Shown one piece after another: positions 47,209 to 59,500 of a stretch of 64,000 bases of DNA. Within the stretch, counting starts at the first letter, position 1. Each line of letters begins with the position of its first letter. Under the pieces are notes generated by a model. It worked only from the letters and a program-made list of their open reading frames with translations, ran no database searches and was not told where the DNA came from. The DNA comes from Branchiostoma floridae (taxonomy: Eukaryota; Chordata; Leptocardii; Amphioxiformes; Branchiostomatidae), in assembly GCF_000003815.2 (NCBI RefSeq), contig NC_049991.1:2843513-2907512 (forward strand), written 5' to 3'. Position numbers and translations under genes: made by a program.

Positions 47209-49383
47209 ATGGCAAGCAAAATGGCAAGCGACTTTGACGACCAGTTCCTGACGTGCCCGGTCTGTATGTTGCACTTCCGGGATCCCAGAATCCTGCCATG
47301 TTTGCACACATTTTGTAGGGAGTGTCTGCAAGAATGGGCGACCAAACAACAGCCGCTGGAGTGTCCAACCTGCCGCACACAGGTCAGTCTACCAGACCAA
47401 GGTGTGGACGGACTCAGGACCAACTTCTACGTCAACAATCTGCTGGACTTCGCGGCGGCCAAGAAAGGAGCGGAGCCAGGTGTGCCATGTCAAGTGTGTA
47501 AGGGGAATGTGGAGGGGTCAAAATCTTGGTGTGCGGACTGCGCAATTTTAATGTGTGAGTCATGTACACTGTTGCACCGCAATTTTCCGTGTTCGAAAGA
47601 TCACGAAGTTACCCCTGAAGAAACCCTGAAGGCCGAGGAAGCTATCAGCAAATTCCATCGCAAACGACACTGCGACAAACACAAGAACCAAGAACTGGTC
47701 TTCTACTGTGAGAGCTGTAACGCTTTAGTTTGTACGGCATGTACCGTGGTCGACCATCGGCCAGGCAAAGATCACAATCCGGTGGAAATCCCCTCCGTCG
47801 CTCAGAAGAAAAAAGAGACGCTACGAGGACTTCTACAAGGCATAGACCCACGTCTGAATGAAATTCAGGCATCTATCAAAGAAATTGATAGAAAGATTTC
47901 AAACTTAGCCCCTTCGAAAGAAGTAGCTACTGACCAAGTCAAGGCATATTTCGGCCAACTTATTGACCTTCTCCAAAAGCGTGAAAAGGAGATTTTGAGT
48001 CAAATTGACGATCAATGCCGAGCCGATGGCAAGGTTCTACAGACAAAGAAGGAAGCGATAGAGTTTGAGTTGGCGGGACTGACGAGCGCACGGACGTTCT
48101 GTCAACAAGCTGTAGAACACGGAAGTGACGTGCACATTCTGGAGGTGGGAAACCAAGTCCAAACAAGGATAGAAACTCTGCTGGCAAAACAACTGGACTT
48201 GGAGTCCGACTGGAGCGAGTTTCGGTTCGTCGAGAACACGACTGTCGTGGACTTTAAGAAAAATATTCAAGCCTTGGGTGGTGTCAAAACAGATGTCGAT
48301 ATTTCGAAGTGCAAAGTTGTTATAAAGCCGGCAGTTGAGGGATTTGAGTGTATCACTGAGTTGACGACAATGAACAAAGAAGGTCGTCCTTGTGTTACAA
48401 GCAACAAAGCCGTCACAATCAACATGAAGGCCCCGTCTGGGAAGAACGTGCCACCGCATGGACAGCCACAGTTGAAGAGCGGGGGTGTGTGGGAAATCTC
48501 CTACTTACCCAAGGTCGCAGGAATTTACAGGTTACAGGTCAAGGTCAACTTGCAACAAGTGCCAGGAAGTCCGTTTGATGTTGAAGTGAAAGGAAATCCC
48601 GTGTTGACTATAGGACAGAAGGTAGCGGGGGTGGGGGAACTGGGCGGGCCGGCAGGTGTCGCGGTTGACAAAGACGGCGCCATTGCAGTAGTGGAGCGAC
48701 AGAACAAACGTGTTCAGATATTCAATGCAGACACAGGCCAGTCTTTGCGTAACTTCCCTGTTGAAGGTGAGAAGCCATTCGGTATTGATGTGGACTCTAG
48801 TGGAGCGTTCTTTGTGACGTCGTGGGGTGAAGATTTCGGCTTGAGACATTACTCGAAGGAAGGCAGACTTTTAGACACATACAAGCCTGACTGTATGCGT
48901 TGCCCGCATGGCCTGACAGTACTGAAGGATGGCCGCATGGTGGTGGCGGAACCTACACAGAACACTTGTCTCCTCCTGCAGCCTGACGGGAGCCTCATCC
49001 GGGAGATCGGCAAGGGGAAGTTGCACAGCCCAGTGTTCGTATCTGCAGACGAGAAACGCGATGTGTTGTTCGTCACAGACTTCAGCGCACACAAAGTATT
49101 CGCTTTTGACCTAGACGGAAATTTCATATTCGACTTTGGCAGGCAAGGTGACAGTGATGGCGAGTTTCAAACTCCATATGGCGTAACAACAGACCCGGCA
49201 GGTAACATCATTGTCTTGAACGATGATGACGGCCGTGTGCAGGTGTTTGGGCCTGATGGGAAATTTATTCGGACTGCGGTGACTGTCAAGGGTTCAGGCA
49301 CAGGAATCGTGCTGACTCCTGATGGTTACATAGCGGTAACATGTTTCAAAGGACATTGCATAGAAATGTGCAGGTACAAGTAG
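47209..49383 (+). CDS. TRIM-NHL E3 ubiquitin ligase, intronless, 724 aa
   Basis: Single open exon. Order: RING (residues about 15-57, CPVC-x12-C-x-H-x2-C-x2-C with CPTC closing it), B-box 1 (about 92-137, CQVC...CADC...CESC), B-box 2 (about 152-195, CDKH...CESCNALVCTAC), coiled coil (about 197-300), filamin/ABP280 Ig-like repeat (about 360-466, ending GSPFDVEV) and six NHL blades (about 470-724, for example LGGPAGVAVDKDGAIAVVE and GEFQTPYGVTTDPAGNIIVL). This is the TRIM2/3/71 architecture. RING-TRIMs transfer ubiquitin, and NHL propellers bind protein or RNA. Two in-frame ATGs (47209, 47221) sit in a duplicated ATGGCAAGC, and either could start it. Lack of introns suggests origin by retroposition, as for many amphioxus TRIM-NHL genes. 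Not assigned to a specific vertebrate orthologue. Confidence 0.92.
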   Translation: MASKMASDFDDQFLTCPVCMLHFRDPRILPCLHTFCRECLQEWATKQQPLECPTCRTQVSLPDQGVDGLRTNFYVNNLLDFAAAKKGAEPGVPCQVCKGNVEGSKSWCADCAILMCESCTLLHRNFPCSKDHEVTPEETLKAEEAISKFHRKRHCDKHKNQELVFYCESCNALVCTACTVVDHRPGKDHNPVEIPSVAQKKKETLRGLLQGIDPRLNEIQASIKEIDRKISNLAPSKEVATDQVKAYFGQLIDLLQKREKEILSQIDDQCRADGKVLQTKKEAIEFELAGLTSARTFCQQAVEHGSDVHILEVGNQVQTRIETLLAKQLDLESDWSEFRFVENTTVVDFKKNIQALGGVKTDVDISKCKVVIKPAVEGFECITELTTMNKEGRPCVTSNKAVTINMKAPSGKNVPPHGQPQLKSGGVWEISYLPKVAGIYRLQVKVNLQQVPGSPFDVEVKGNPVLTIGQKVAGVGELGGPAGVAVDKDGAIAVVERQNKRVQIFNADTGQSLRNFPVEGEKPFGIDVDSSGAFFVTSWGEDFGLRHYSKEGRLLDTYKPDCMRCPHGLTVLKDGRMVVAEPTQNTCLLLQPDGSLIREIGKGKLHSPVFVSADEKRDVLFVTDFSAHKVFAFDLDGNFIFDFGRQGDSDGEFQTPYGVTTDPAGNIIVLNDDDGRVQVFGPDGKFIRTAVTVKGSGTGIVLTPDGYIAVTCFKGHCIEMCRYK

Positions 49384-49679
49384 TGATCTAACACCCACTG
49401 GATCGGGTAGAAAGTATTATGACCGTAGCTCGCATGACGTACTGTTTTGAAATCTACTCTGATATTTTTGTCATGCCCTGCAGAAATAGGGGGCACATGA
49501 TCAGGGCATGTGACCACAGCGCTCTTGCTCTCCTCTTTAATAATGAATGGTGATAAAAATATTATTGAAATGGCGACGATTGTCTCTTACAGTCTTGTTA
49601 GATACAAGTGTATTCAATTCTTTATTCTTTAGATTACGTTGATGACAAGATATAAGCTTCAGACGTATCAATAACAGGG

Positions 49680-49685
49680 AATAAA
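49680..49685 (+). terminator. TRIM gene polyadenylation signal
   Basis: AATAAA about 300 bases after the stop, in the same context as the zinc-finger gene signal at 45269. Confidence 0.6.
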
Positions 49686-50176
49686 GAAATGTTAAAGTAA
49701 GTTCTAAAGTTTGTATAGATATCTTATTACTGAATTACTTTGCACTAGGTTTCAAATTAAGACTTAAATTAGACATAGAAATATGCAGATTGGTTCCGAA
49801 ATTCAATCACAGAGCTTGTAGGGAAATTTTGAATGTTTCTCAGTTAAATCACATCAGGAATTCGAGGTTACGAATGATAAAACTTGAAAAATAGAACATG
49901 CAGATTTGAAATTGAAATTGAATCACTGCGTCAAAATAAGTAGGATAGTGCTAACGATTGTCGTGCACTCACAGTTATCACCCATTTTGGGTCGGGTACA
50001 TATTTTGAGGCGTATTGAGCCCGTTCTTATGGCGCATAGATGATGACGTAAACATGACCGTAACGCGTGATTTTCCCTTATGAAAAACAATGAAATAGGT
50101 TCGCATATTCATTAGCACAACAACAGAATAAACTCCTGAAGTCGTAACGAGATGCTAGCTTACAATTTTCATTCAT

Positions 50177-50350
50177 AATAATCTCCAAGCAGATCCTACA
50201 ATGGCATAAGATAGTACCAAACTGGCCAAGGAGTGCAGTCAGCCAAGAGGTGTCCATTTGCCCGCGCCAGCGAAACACACTCCTAAGCCGGCTTCACTCC
50301 TCTGTCAGCTTTTTATACTATATTAAGCTACCGTAGGATCTGCTTGGGGA
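50177..50350. mobile_element. hAT-like MITE, same family as 23900-24067
   Basis: The ends TAATCTCCAAGCAGATCCTA and TAGGATCTGCTTGGGGATTA bracket the element. The flanks ATTCATAA and ATTCATAT are an 8-bp target duplication with one mismatch. The duplicated flank at 45667 (CATTCATAACGCATTTC) shows the site without the element. Confidence 0.85.
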
Positions 50351-51059
50351 TTAATTCATATAAGGCATTTCATAAGTAATTTGACACAGTGACAGGGTAC
50401 TAGTATTTCATCAGTTTATTTGTGCTGGTATGTTTTGAAAGTATGTAAGGTTAATCCCGTCTTTAATATGCAAAGTATCTTGGGCTTCCACGTTTGAAAC
50501 GCCTTTCCATGGTTTATTGCAGTTCTAGTAAGGATTGTCAGGCGGCGTTTATGACTATTAGACTGTTGATTCCTTGACGTTAAGGAAAATAAAATAAAAG
50601 CAGCGGTTGTAAGGATTACGATTACCAAGGCAATGGCTCAAAAGCATCCCTTTTGAGCCATGGTTTGTGGTTTTCTTCCGTTTGAATTTAAGATTAGCCA
50701 GTAACAACCACACGCGTCCATTTGGGCCAGTGGTTTATACACGAATACGACCTGTCCTTGGTGCTGAACTCTCTCTCCCTTAAATTGTGGCATAACGCTC
50801 TCTCCCACACACAAGCACTTCATACCTTGCGTTGATACCGAACATTACTCCTGTCAGACACGCAAGCACACATGTTAATGGCGCTGAAGTTGACAATTTG
50901 TGTTTTCCAATATTTGTGACCGACTTTCTTATACCTCCATGGCCATGCAATATATCTCGTCTCATTCTACGTACGGTGCATACAATTGGCGTCTATCATC
51001 GGGACCACAATAACTACAGACACGCTAAAATTCAAACGACCATCCGAACGTCGACCATA

Positions 51060-51334
51060 TATATGCATAGGACAGTAACATGGGAAGTCTCCACCGAACT
51101 GGGATGGCAGCACAAGCCTTTAACAAGCAGAGAAACATCTGGTAAGCATCGACCCTGAAGCAAAAGACCAAACTGAGGATATACAGATCAAACGTCTGTT
51201 CAGTCCTTTTATATACAGCAGAAACTTGGAGACCAAGCAAGAAGATCGAACAGCGCCTTAGGGTTTTTGAAAATAGATGTCTCAGGAGAATTCCAAAGAT
51301 ACGATGGGAGCAGAGAGTCTCCAACAAATACGTT
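51060..51334 (+). pseudogene. LINE reverse-transcriptase remnant, part 1
   Basis: Frames read KTKLRIYRSNVCSVLLYSAE, TWRPSKKIEQRLRVFENRCL and RRIPKIRWEQRVSNKYV. This is the thumb/post-RT region of a non-LTR element (pattern LLY-x-ETW ... CLRRI-x2-I-x-W). Frameshifts show it is dead. It continues at 51581 after an inserted MITE. Confidence 0.75.
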
Positions 51335-51580
51335 AAGGTGGTATCTCACTGCACTTGGAGCACCTGTGTGGCACTGCTGGGTTCGTTCACTGCGTCACTG
51401 TTGTGTTATTTTCGCTGATTTTTTTATAATTAGATATTGCGTAATACGTAAAAGTATAACTTAGAAGACAGCAAAATACACAATTGTAAACGTAAGAAAA
51501 TTGGTTCTTTGTCTCTGAAATTCATTAAGTAATCTTTCAAACCGTGCACGTGCCGCACCGGTGCAGAGGGATACCACCTT
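51335..51580. mobile_element. 246-bp MITE inserted in the LINE remnant
   Basis: The ends AAGGTGGTATCTCACTGCAC and GTGCAGAGGGATACCACCTT are inverted repeats with two or three mismatches. Removing it rejoins LINE coding sequence ...SNKYV and VERTGIPNI.... Non-coding. Confidence 0.8.
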
Positions 51581-51845
51581 TGTAGAGCGCACAGGTATTC
51601 CAAATATTGTAGATGTGATAAAACGCAGACGCTGGAAATAGTTTGGACACATTCTGCGTATGCACGAAAACAGAAACACTTATGTCACGCTCAAATTGAC
51701 TCCTCAAGGGAAGCGAAACAGAAGCAGGTCTCTAGGGACCTGGAGAAGGACCGTAGAAGGGGAGATGAGGGCAGTACGAAAGAAAGTTAGATGGATGGCC
51801 TAAGATAGGAGGGACAAGAGGAAGTTCTTCACTACCTTATGCTCC
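51581..51845 (+). pseudogene. LINE reverse-transcriptase remnant, part 2
   Basis: Reads VERTGIPNIVDVIKRRRWK, stop, FGHILRMHENRN, then LTPQGKRNRSRSLGTWRRTV. This is the typical ORF2 end (RRW-x-GH-x-LRM ... G-x-R-x-R-x3-TWRRT). Internal stops are present. Confidence 0.75.
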
Positions 51846-51872
51846 ACCGAAGGGAGCGAAGAGGATTACGTT

Positions 51873-51966
51873 ATTCTCCAAGCAGAGGTTAGGTCGCTCC
51901 CCTCGGCTCGCTCCCCTCAAATCCCGACCACTACTTTTGCCGCGCCCCAACCTCTGCTTGGAGAAT
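51873..51966. mobile_element. 94-bp MITE, CTCCAAGCAGAGG termini
   Basis: Ends ATTCTCCAAGCAGAGGTT and AACCTCTGCTTGGAGAAT are exact inverted repeats around about 58 bp containing TCGCTCCCCTCGGCTCGCTC. The outer CTCCAAGCAGA matches the larger hAT-like family. GATTAC on each side may be a partial target duplication. Confidence 0.75.
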
Positions 51967-52064
51967 AGATTACTAGTAGGTAGGTTAGGATCCGAAGGCC
52001 CAAGAGTTACAGCCGCGAACACACAGGATCAGACAGATCCAGGCTACGGGGGCAATCCTCCTTT

Positions 52065-52397
52065 AAAAGCTAAGGGCACAACCCACGCCGACGTACAAAG
52101 ACGTGTTGTCTATGTGCCAAACGTGGACAATCTTTGGGGATCCGTAAGTGGTAAGTGCCGCCTCCGTACGAACTCGTAGGGAATCTGATGGATTTTGGAG
52201 CACGCAGACACGCCGTAGAACTTTACGTGCAGGCAAAACTTTGTGTGCCATTGGACTGCGGATTCCCCGTACGTATCAGTACGGGCGACGCGCCTGCCCT
52301 GTATAGCCTGAACGTTTTCAGAAATACGTGGCGGACGTGGCCTCCCCAAAAACGTACGGACAAATTGCACGTACGGCGGGTTGTGCCCTTAGCTTTA
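52065..52397. mobile_element. 333-bp MITE with AAAGCTAAGGGCACAACCC termini
   Basis: The left end AAAGCTAAGGGCACAACCC and right end GGGTTGTGCCCTTAGCTTT are perfect over 19 bp. The inversion then continues imperfectly through CGCCGACGT / ACGTACGGCG. GC-rich, with repeated ACGTAC words. The ORFs across it are by-products of the inverted repeat. Confidence 0.8.
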
Positions 52398-53575
52398 CGG
52401 AGATATGAGGGTTTGTAAGGGGTTCCCACAGCGCATCACGCTTAATTCAGAAGAACCCCATATAGCTAAGCATTACGCTAATACTGCGGCAAGCAAGCAA
52501 ATAAAGTTGCAAATACATACATTTGCCAGTGCAAACAAGTTTTCTGACGTTGCATACAACATTAACGTTACATTTGAGGCCTTGTTACATACAAACAGTA
52601 ACAAAGGATGACGTCGTAGTTTTTGGTTTCACTTTTAAAAGGTCGACAACATATCATCGGTATATGAAATATGACAAAAAAGAATACCACACAGTGTTGT
52701 CATGCGTATATTTTTACAGTTATGATATCCCCTATGACGTCATGTCTGAGATATGCCAGGCTATACGGGTTAGGCCATATTGATTTATTTATATGGATGA
52801 CATCCTCTGGGCATCAAAAAATTGATGCGAGTGTGCGAAAAATAAGTTGGACCACTGAAAAAAAGGAAGAAAAAAAAAAAACGGTTGCCGCGGCTTAAGT
52901 GTGAAATCTAAGTGGTCGACGTTGGGAGTTAAACAAATGACTGTACACACCGAGCGTTTTAAAGCGTTACTTAACAATAGATCATTTATTTTGTTTCTTC
53001 ATATCTTCTTCTATCTTTGACTCTGGAATTCAAGTTGGAACACCGCAAGGAGTTTTTTGTTTGGGTTAAAACGCTATACGAAATATTATTCCATAATTTA
53101 ACATATTTGATTGATGTTCTTTCAAGTACACTTCTTTGACTTTGGAAGTATTTCACATTTGTGTCCGGACCGATTTCCGATATCATTTTTTTTTTCAAAG
53201 TAATAGTGATATTTGCTTATTTTGTAACGTTCATTTCTATGGTACGATTTACAGAATGGCCGCAAACTTGTCTTTAAACGGATATATTGAATAGCTTGGG
53301 GATGTCATCCATGTAATGGACTCAACGTGGCCTTTAATAGCCGAATATTCCCCGGACTTTACTAATAATACCCCCGGCCCAGTTTCACTCCCAGATCTTC
53401 TGACATGTTGTTGATAAATCAGTGGTGAGGGAATTTCCCAGCAGGCTTAGCGCGCTAAGATGGCGCCGTGCAGTTCGCAAATCGATCTTCCTCTTCTTCT
53501 CCACCGATTTTCCTGATCATCCCTCCTTAAAACGGCTCCTTGTGCAAGGCTGAGAGACATGAGCGAGGCTAGGGT
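52398..53575. other. Intergenic and 5' region of the Arg-rich gene
   Basis: No gene is recognised to about 53440. From 53440 to 53960 the sequence becomes CpG-rich, as expected of a promoter and first exon. Confidence 0.45.
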
Positions 53576-56500
53576 ATGATTCAGAGACCCTCCGGTAGCC
53601 GACCCAGGCGACAACGCAAAGATAAAGTCGTCAAAGACGCCACGGTCGACGGGGACTCCGAGACAGGGAGGGAGTCGAGTTCCCAGTCGGGCCACCATGC
53701 CCGTGATCGTGGCGACCGACCGCGCAGGAGGCGGTCGCGGGATCGGGACCACCGCAGGCCGGCGGGGAAGACTCTCGGAGACTCCTCGAGAAACGACAAC
53801 AAGGAGAAATGGAAGAAGGGAGAGGATGGTAAACACGACTCCCCGCTGGCTGCGAATGGAACTGTACACCCAAAACAACACGGAGGTGCCCTGATCTTAC
53901 CGGACGGGGGGAAAAGCTATTCCCGCGATGTGTCCAACAGAGAGGCACGACAACATCACGGTACGTTAAACCCTCCCCCTTTTGTTTACAAACATCCTAG
54001 AATAAACCCAATCACATGTTTAGATACACCTGAACACAAACATCCCACTAACGTGTTTTCGAAATTCGATTTAGAAACGAAAACACGCACATTTTCTAAA
54101 GATAACAACAGCACACTCATACGAACTTGATAACTACTAGTATTCCGTATAATCTTCGTCTTCGTCTTGTGTACCCTCTAAAAACCCCTGCTGGGGCGTC
54201 GCTGAGGGGGGGATTAGCAAATCTTAAGTTGCTTTTGCGATTATAGATTTTAGATTTTGAGATTTCATCTTTTGGTTGTCCTCGCAGAAGCCAGATTGGA
54301 CAGGAATCGTCTTTTGACACGAGTTTTTTTGTTGAACGAAAAGCATAATTTCTAAAGATAACAACAACAACAACACTTCATAATACGAACTTGATAATTA
54401 TTCCTATTGGTTATACATAATCTTTTGCGATGTTTTTATCGTTTGGTTGTCCCCGCAGAGGTCAGATTTGACAGGAATCATATCCGGACACGTGTGTTTT
54501 GATTAGCCTAATTAATCTATAACAGCAGTTGTCACATACATGTGAATGGGCCGATGAACCCAGTTGGACTTTGACCACTCGGACACCCCGAAAACTTTCC
54601 GCAGTTTCTGATCAACTTTGTAAACACTTTGAAATGATTAACATCCCTTTACAACAAGTCCTAGCACGTAGTCACATTTTTGTAAACGATTGATTTTTGA
54701 TTCTGAAGGATTTTGGAGATGTTAAAGTATTTTTTAGAGAGCTAGGAGATACATTTTGATGTGTGGGAAAATTTGCTAAGGGGGAGGGGGGAGGCTTGAA
54801 CATATGGTGGAGGAAAACAGTATGCGGGGAAGAAAGGAAAACCGGACAGCGTGGTCAAACTGTGGGTATTGGTGGGCAGGTAAGACATACATGTTGTATT
54901 GTTTGATTCTTCATCTGAATCATTTAAGAAGGGTGTTAACGTTAACTGTTGTGTTTAGATTTATTTGTATTCAGCTTATGGCCAAGAGCTATAACAAATT
55001 ATGAAATTTATTACATAATGTAATGATGACCAACTGAAGCTAAATTCATAAAGTTAGATACCTAGAGTATAATATGAAAACCATGCTATATTCATATGCT
55101 ATGCTACTTTATCTATGATACATGCATCTTTAATATACAGTTGTATATGCATATGTATCACTTATATGAAAATTGAAACAAAAAGGTAAACAGCCTTTGA
55201 TGAAGGTTAGACATCCATGTAATATTATATAATTCATAGGTTAGTAAATTATTGGTACAAAAATTTTAAAAAGGATTGTCATAATTTTGAATTCATAATA
55301 CTGTGTCAGGGCTCGAAATACCACCTGCATATGCAGGTTAGTGCAGGTAAAATTGGAGCTGTGCAGGTATTTCTGTTGTCTACCTGCACCAAACCTGCAC
55401 TGGTCCATGTACTGGGTTTTATACAAAATGTCCTATGATGTACATGTAGGTGTATGTGGATTGTTATTAGCTGCATCAACTGTGTACCAAAAGAACAAAA
55501 TAGCAGTGGTTCCTCAATAAATTTAGTATTCTGTATACATAGATTCAGAGTGGTGCAGGTAAAATTTGTCTGGTGCAGGTAATTTTCAATGTTACCTGCA
55601 CCAGTGCAGGTATGCAGGCAGAAAAAAGCATTTCGAGCCCTGTGTGTAGTGAATGGGTTCCCTACAAATCGCTTTCTTAATTTTAACCGACAAATCATGA
55701 TTCGTATCCTTGAAGCAGATGTGAAAACCCGGATGAAATATTGTGATATCCCTCCACATTTTTATTCTATTACAATCAGACTCTTTGTAATTGTATACTA
55801 TACACTGTCAGCCTGGGTACCATCCGGATAGTAGTTCGCTCCTATGTTCGCTTCTGCTATCCATCTGGAGACGTGCGCATTCAAACCGTTTGGTGGTGAC
55901 GCCTGTTGATGAGCGAATCAAGGAATGGGTTCTAGAGCACCCGTTCGATGACAACAGGCCGGCGCCCACATGCGCTAGGGGACGTGTGGCTTTTCCGGTG
56001 TTCGAACGATCACATGAACCCATTCCATAATTCGCTCATGTGGGGACCAATCAGCGCGTGCTTCCACTTTTTGTACGATTCCAGACGTTTAGATGGTCCG
56101 CGTTCCCAGACGGAAACACAGAGAAGCGACTGTATATAGTGTATAATGAATGTCAGAGCTAGAAGCGACTGTATATAGTATATAATGAACGTCGGAGCGA
56201 ACTACTTTCCGGATGGTACCCAGGCTAATACACTGTCACGTCATCATTGTTCTTGTATGACTCAGAAACAAACTCATCAATGTAACATTTGACATCTGAT
56301 ACCTCCATATACGTATACATATCATACATATGTGCTTTCTACGTGATATTCTTCACTGTCGTACATGAAAGGAAAAGGGAGAGGGGGTCTGTGGAAGCCT
56401 ACATGTGGTTTTTACTCCCCTGTAAGGTTGTGTTACTGTAGTACAGTAATGTGTTAAACATGCTGCAAGGTGGTCCTGTTACCATGAGTAGGGTCTGAAA

Positions 56501-59500
56501 AATGTGACAGCATTGAAAAAGTATGTGAAGAAGTATCAGGGCTCGAAATTCATTTTGGGGATTAGGTGCACTGGTGCACCCAGCTTAAAAGATTGGGTGC
56601 ACCAAAAAATTTTTTGGTGCACCACTTAAATTTAATTAATAACCTAATAATAAAACTTAGTTACAAGTTATCAAATTCTTAAACAAGTACCATGACAGAC
56701 ATTTATATTATCTTTCTAACACTTAGATGTCAAGAATATGATGTATACTAGTATACTTTGACATCTTTACATACATAAACGTAAGAAGATTTTTGGGTGC
56801 GCACCCTGTGCACCCACAGAAAGTACTTGGGTGCACATGCAGCTCCAATTTTGGGTGCACCTGGGTTTACCTGCACCCAGTATTTCGAGCCCTGAGTATG
56901 TACGGTAATATGGTCAGTACTAGTGATGTGCGGTGGTACTGTACATGTCTAACGGTCCAAAATGTTTTTTCTTGTTGGACTGCTCCGGAAAAAACAGACC
57001 TGAAAGAAATCAGCGGATTGGATTTTGGGCCGATTTGAAAATAAACAAATTTTTACCGGCAGGCGTTCTATCACATGTTTGGGTGCTTACTGGTCCAAGA
57101 AAATAACAACAGTGAAGTAGAGGAGAGTTGATCTTAATTTCTACCAAATTTCTACCGTAAAACTTGGTCCAATCTAACACAAGTAGTTGGTGTTGGATTT
57201 TACAACACTAGTGGAAGTCATATACTCCATCAAACAAATTCCTTTATACTTACTGTAGCAAAATGAACCATTGTTTATTTCCAATTCACAAGTTTCCACA
57301 GACAGTGAATCAGTTCAAGGTTCAGGTCCAGACTTGTACCTGATCCTCTGGACCTGAACTGGACCTGTACCTGAAATTTCTGTACCAGTGCCTACCCCTA
57401 TAGTCAGTAGTACAAAATCATTTAGGTTCAGGTCCTAGATACTTGGAATAGCAATGTACTACCGGTATTGTATATCAATTTACTTATAGTATACTCAATC
57501 ACAATATATAATTTGTTGACTTTTTTTCACTAATATAGCATGTTATTCCTAACATAAACATGAAATTTAGCTGGGGAAAAAGTTTGTAAGGGCATCAATT
57601 TCAAAATATTAATTTCAGAATAGGGTTGTTAGCAGCCTCATTAATTCAAGATAATGATCCATTACAAACTAAAGGGCTAGTAGCTAATGCATTTGCACTG
57701 AATTACAGCAATGACTTCTAACTCAGGTTGAAATTCTTGTTTGTTAGTAAAAGTTTAATATCTATTATGATATTATAAATGTTTTGTGTTAGGTGTGCAG
57801 GTATAGGATCAATATGAATTATCATAGTATTTATGGTGTAATTATCGCATATAGTCAGCTGTTGGCACTATTGTTGCAGACAAATGTAACCCAAGCGACT
57901 GCCTATATAGATTTTCCGTCAGGTTTTAGAATATATTATAGCAATTCCAGGTAATTTATTGCATATTTTCACAATACAAAAGCCTGCTATGCGGCTGTGA
58001 ATTTCAGAGCATCACCGGTAGTACTGTTTTGCAAGTTTTCTTTTTCTTTGGATAATTGAACATGTATGGATGAGTGTTTGCTAGTTTTGTTTTTGTTTGT
58101 CGTTTACAGATCATTCGCATTTGTTTGCGGACGACCCGAGGATGGCGAGTCTGATGCGTAGGATCTATCGTGATGACGACCGCGAGCGGCGCTCCAACAC
58201 CTTCAGCCAGCTGCGAGAACACCTACAGCACCCAGAAAACAAACAGGTGAGGCTGGTTTCATTTTCTTCAAGGAACAAATCATTATCTAAATATTTTTGG
58301 GGGGGAATTATCCCTCAGGTTTTGCTTGTGGCAGTCTGAAAGAAAAAAAAAATAGTGTTAATTGCCCTAATTTGGAGAACAGGAGAAAAAATCTATTTCC
58401 TAAATTATGTTCAAAAACAGATTGCATTACTACTTGTACTTATTCTACATGTACTTGAAAAAGCATAATGCTTAGTGGTGGGTACCGGTACAGAAAATTC
58501 AGGTATGGTCGGGGTCCAGAGGATCTTCAAGTGAAAACTTGTGCATGGGCAATACTCAAAACAATGGTCCAATTCACTACAAGTACAAAGGATTCTGTTT
58601 GATGGAATATCAGACTTCAATTGACTAACTGCCTCTGTTAACTTGGACCAAGTTTGACTATCAATACATAACTTATTAACTATAAAAATGACCGTCAGCT
58701 CTCCTCTATTTCACTCTTGTTACCTGTGGACAGATAAGCCCCAATTGGTCCAAAATCCGGTCCACTGATTTTTTCAGGTACATTTTTATACTGGTTCAAC
58801 AAGCTAAGAAAAAACGGAAAAACCTACCTCTAAATCTTGATCATGCTTCATCTTATTTAGGATACCAGTAACTGCTTTATGTGATTGTGAACTCCCATAT
58901 AACTTGTTCTCTAAGTATACATTTTTAGTATCACAATGGCATATGTAGTAGAAAATGACAAAACGGCACAAAAATTGGCTGAAATTGTGGCAAGCATGCT
59001 GTTTTACAAACAGGAGGGTCTAACTAGGGAGGTCAACAGGTTACAGTTGGCCTAGAGCAGATTGTTTGTACCGTAGGCTAATCCTTTGCGTTGCAAACGT
59101 GAAAAATGACTCAAAAGTTTCAAAAACTGTCAAAAAGTGGTAGTAAATCTGAGATTTCTTAGTTCTAGAATATTTCAAATTTGAGCGCAAAAAACTCCGT
59201 AGCATAGCTTTAATGTAGGAAGAGGTCAGGTGAAGTTGAAAAGGTGGTGGCCTGGTTAAATACCGCGGGGATTAGTACGTGACAGTTGTAACGCACTGGT
59301 GGATTACGGGCTATTTAAGACCACCTCCCCATACTTGTACATAGATGTCAACACAACGCATTAGTTGCATTCTAGCATATTGGCAAAACTTTCTTCAAAA
59401 TCTACCAAGAACTCATTGTAGCTACTTGTTCCTGTTTTCAGATTGTACTGTAAAGGAGAATATATTTGCTGAGATTTAAATATTCCAGATTTCACCGTAA

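Larger units (their letters stand above)
49600..50870 (+). repeat. Segmental duplication, copy 2 (3' flank of TRIM gene)
   Basis: Direct-orientation paralogue of 45150-46130, enlarged by a MITE at 50177-50350. Shared phrases are listed with copy 1. Confidence 0.75.
53961..58109. other. First intron of the Arg-rich gene
   Basis: No exon is seen. It contains two related blocks (54150-54310 and 54370-54500, sharing TTTGGTTGTCC and CGCAGA), plus the MITEs at 55309, 55808, 56538 and 57060. Confidence 0.45.

Noticed and set aside
51837-52429. Several GC-rich ORFs on both strands
   Set aside because: They mirror each other because the MITEs at 51873-51966 and 52065-52397 are inverted repeats.
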